DNA of 64,000 bases from Mesorhizobium sp. (GTDB lineage Bacteria > Pseudomonadota > Alphaproteobacteria > Rhizobiales > Rhizobiaceae). Under the pieces are notes generated by a model. The model searched no databases, was not told the DNA's origin, and saw only the letters and a list, made by a program, of their open reading frames with translations. Shown one piece after another: positions 62,101-64,000 of this stretch (its first letter is position 1; the number at the start of each line of letters is the position of its first letter). Location of the stretch: positions 35,719-99,718 of the forward strand of contig SAQG01000021.1 in the NCBI GenBank assembly GCA_004020315.1, written 5' to 3'. Position numbers and translations under genes: made by a program.

Positions 62101-63195
62101 TCAGAACAGATATTTTTTGTCTGCCCAGGCGAGCAGTACGGCGGCATCGCGGTCTGGCAGGCGCACCCGTCCTTGGCGCAGGCCTTCAGCGATCGCATCG
62201 CCGACGTCCGGATCGACCCAGTGCCCGTGCGTCATCAGAAAGAACCAGGCGAAGGGCAGGCCAATCTCGGCGTCGATCGCCTCGGTCCGCTCCATCAGGC
62301 GATGCACCGAAATACCGTCTTCCATCGGCAGCCGCTCTGCCGGCATTTTGAGCGGCCGCGGGATAAAGCCGATCTCGCGCCGGCCACGATCTTCGAGATC
62401 GTGGATGTCGAAGGCCCAATGGTCAAAAATGCGGTGGGCGCAAGCGCTCGACCGCTCCCAGTCGGCAAAAAAGCGGTTCTCGCGCGGCACAGAATCGAAC
62501 CAGTCCGGATTGGCGTCTAAAAACGCGGTGTCGCGCGTGCCGTCGGGGCCGACCTCACGGATGATGCGGTTTTCGAGCTCGGGACGGCTTGCCTCGCGCT
62601 GTTCCGTGTCGATGCGCGCCCGGCGCGCCAAAAAACTCTTCATGTGAACGATGCCGCCGCCGGCGCGGCCGCGCAGCCGGTAGACCGGCCCTGCGAGCTG
62701 CTGCGCCTCGGCAGCGGAATCACGCAAAACCCAGGTCGGCTCGAAGAGCTGGTCGACGCTGTTGGGGCGGTAGTCGGGATCGACTACGGGGCCGGCCACG
62801 ACCTCGATCTCGCGGCTGAGCGAGAGTTGCACGAACTCGGCGACGCCCGGCCCGGACGGCGCAAAGGCGAAGGCGCTAGCGCCGCGCCATTCAGCGAATT
62901 TTGTCCCGTCCTCGCGATGCCGGTTCCAGAAGGCGGTGAGATCGCCGCCCAGTTCGGCCAGCTCGCGTTCGACCCAGGCACGGTGGTCGCCGCTGCGCGT
63001 GCCGTCGGCAGCGACAACAGCGTGAGGGTTGCACCAATAGGGATCGTCGATCGTCGCGACGGTGAAGGCAAAGCCTGGAAAGGCCTTGTTGAGAGCAGGG
63101 GCGAGCTCGGCGTCGGCCGACTGCGCCTCCAGAGATGCGAGCACGGTTTCGGCGGAAGCGGGGTCGGGCAGGCGGACGGGTTTTTCTTCGCTCAT
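62101..63195 (-). CDS. Unrecognised cytoplasmic protein (364 aa) co-transcribed with the integrase
   Basis: The protein has good codon structure and balanced composition, with no signal peptide or membrane segment. Visible blocks are LNKAFPGFAFTVATIDDPYWCNPHAVVAADGTRSGDHRAWVERELAELGGDLTAFWNRHREDG, FEPTWVLRDSAAEAQQL and MTHGHWVDPDVGDAIAEGLRQGRVRLPDRDAAVLLAWADKKYLF. It ends 9 nt before the integrase start. I do not recognise the family. A role tied to the recombinase or plasmid is inferred from position only. The inverted repeat at 63311 lies 115 nt before its ATG. Confidence 0.8.
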   Translation of the reverse strand: MSEEKPVRLPDPASAETVLASLEAQSADAELAPALNKAFPGFAFTVATIDDPYWCNPHAVVAADGTRSGDHRAWVERELAELGGDLTAFWNRHREDGTKFAEWRGASAFAFAPSGPGVAEFVQLSLSREIEVVAGPVVDPDYRPNSVDQLFEPTWVLRDSAAEAQQLAGPVYRLRGRAGGGIVHMKSFLARRARIDTEQREASRPELENRIIREVGPDGTRDTAFLDANPDWFDSVPRENRFFADWERSSACAHRIFDHWAFDIHDLEDRGRREIGFIPRPLKMPAERLPMEDGISVHRLMERTEAIDAEIGLPFAWFFLMTHGHWVDPDVGDAIAEGLRQGRVRLPDRDAAVLLAWADKKYLF

Positions 63196-63310
63196 CCCAG
63201 GTGGCCTTTCTCGCGCGGCGGAATAGCACCTTGCGTCATTCTCGGCCGCGCGGGACGTGACCGGCGGGGCTCTGCAGGGCGATTCTGGCTGATTTGGGCG
63301 GCGAGATCAA

Positions 63311-63343
63311 TCACTATCGATAAGAGGTCATTATCGATAGTGA
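63311..63343. repeat. Perfect 13-7-13 bp inverted repeat
   Basis: TCACTATCGATAA-gaggtca-TTATCGATAGTGA: two perfect 13-bp arms around an asymmetric 7-bp spacer. It lies between the divergent genes 62101-63195 and 63417. No T-run follows. The geometry matches a tyrosine-recombinase crossover site, but an operator is also possible. Confidence 0.9.
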
Positions 63344-63416
63344 GAAAGATGCCAGAGAAAATCCCCTGCAAGTCAACTTAAATGCCGGATAGCTTGACTA
63401 ACGCGAATCAGCCATC

Positions 63417-64000
63417 ATGAAAACAATGGCTTACGACATCGGTCTTTTGTCCCTGGAAACCCTGATCGGGCCGGTTTCCCGCGCGACCGAAGCCTTGGCG
63501 CGTCTCGACGAGCGCCTGGCCCGCTCGCCGGTCCGCGACGGTTTTATCGAGCGCCAGCACTTCGCCGACGCAGCCGCCGCGCTTTGGCTCGTGGGCGAGC
63601 TCGTCCACCTCGAGGACCTCGTCCTGCACGACGCCCATATGGACATCCGCACCCCAACCCACGAGCTCACCCGGGCGCACGCGGTGCTGCGAACCCGCCG
63701 TCGAATTTTGTCGCAAAAGCCGGACTGGGCGCTCGGCCGCGACGGTTTTTGGGCCCTGACTGGCCGGGGCGGCGCCGTGCCGGCGGCGGAGGGTCCAAAA
63801 AACCGGGAAGGGGAGGGAGCTCGAGCCAGCCCCGTTGAAGCCGACGGTCGGGATGATGGTGAGGACGATCTTCTGGCTGAGGAATTTGCCGAGATCGATG
63901 CTGTCCTGGCGCGCTCGTCGAAGATCCTCAGCGGCGCCGACGTGTCGGCGAGGACGCCGCGTTCGGACGAGCGGCCGGACCTGATCTACGATCTCGACTG
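63417..64000 (+). CDS. RHE_PE00001/DUF1612-family protein (partial, runs off window)
   Basis: It begins at ATG 63417 (MKTMAYDIGLLSLETLIGPVSRATEALARLDERLARSPVRDGFIERQHFADAAAALWLVGELVHLEDLVLHDAHMDIRTPTHELTRAHAVLRTRRRILSQKPDWAL), the conserved start of the DUF1612-HTH proteins found on rhizobial plasmids. A variable linker follows with DGRDDGEDDLLAEEFAEIDAVLARSSKILSG. The C-terminal HTH lies outside the window. It could bind the adjacent inverted repeat. The tail is open at the window end. Confidence 0.85.
   Translation, partial: MKTMAYDIGLLSLETLIGPVSRATEALARLDERLARSPVRDGFIERQHFADAAAALWLVGELVHLEDLVLHDAHMDIRTPTHELTRAHAVLRTRRRILSQKPDWALGRDGFWALTGRGGAVPAAEGPKNREGEGARASPVEADGRDDGEDDLLAEEFAEIDAVLARSSKILSGADVSARTPRSDERPDLIYDLD

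Noticed and set aside
1-64000. CRISPR array
   Set aside because: No regularly spaced direct repeats were found; the only tandem repeat (53916) has no spacers.

Overview
The window looks like part of a repABC replicon (plasmid, megaplasmid or chromid) of a rhizobial alphaproteobacterium, most likely Mesorhizobium or a relative in the Rhizobiales. The evidence is a complete repA-repB-repC set with a countertranscribed RNA between repB and repC, two identical parS-like palindromes, a MucR/Ros zinc-finger regulator, an RHE_PE00001-type DUF1612 protein at the right edge, and many families typical of rhizobial symbiotic plasmids. No rRNA, tRNA, CRISPR array or intact insertion sequence was found. 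The genus is inference.

Region 1 (about 1-53.4 kb) is an oxygen-limitation and stress island. It carries an FNR-type regulator with iron-sulphur cysteines, a FixK-type regulator without them, and at least 16 exact TTGA-N6-TCAA boxes plus several near matches. About one exact match would be expected by chance in 64 kb (64,000/4^8). Most boxes lie 49-67 nt before the start codon of a gene on one or both sides. Targets include universal stress proteins, a small heat-shock protein, a Spy/CpxP-like chaperone, FtsH, BON and CBS proteins, a cytochrome c, PRPP synthetase, a phosphoribosyltransferase, DUF2267 and DUF3775 proteins, an ABC efflux operon, small membrane proteins and an operon of USP, beta-CASP nuclease, phosphoketolase and P-type ATPase. 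Together these suggest a programme for protein quality control, envelope homeostasis, fermentative carbon flow and nucleotide salvage when oxygen is low. Two paralogous three-gene ABC export operons (5.8-10.1 kb and 25.3-29.6 kb) have the same gene order and equal permease lengths.

Region 2 (about 36.4-42.1 kb, inside the island) is a likely sulfide/persulfide-response cluster: RND pump, membrane-fusion protein, DUF2892 protein, decayed sulfide:quinone reductase and a BigR/SqrR-like ArsR regulator with two cysteines.

Region 3 (53.5-55.4 kb) is a junction with a 17-bp triple tandem repeat, a MucR/Ros gene with a basic Ala/Pro/Lys tail, an IS110 transposase relic and a UspA relic. No FNR-type box was found to the right of it.

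Region 4 (55.5-64 kb) is the plasmid backbone: parS, repA, parS, repB, ctRNA, repC, a Xre/RES toxin-antitoxin pair, a tyrosine recombinase, an unrecognised gene, a perfect 13-7-13 bp inverted repeat that could be a recombination site or operator, and the start of the DUF1612 gene.

The island is also decaying. It contains truncated or frameshifted copies of beta-CASP, beta-lactamase, ChaB, pyridoxamine-phosphate-oxidase-like, SQR, UspA, PolX-like and other genes. Two frameshifts sit in short homopolymers, so sequencing error cannot be excluded for those.
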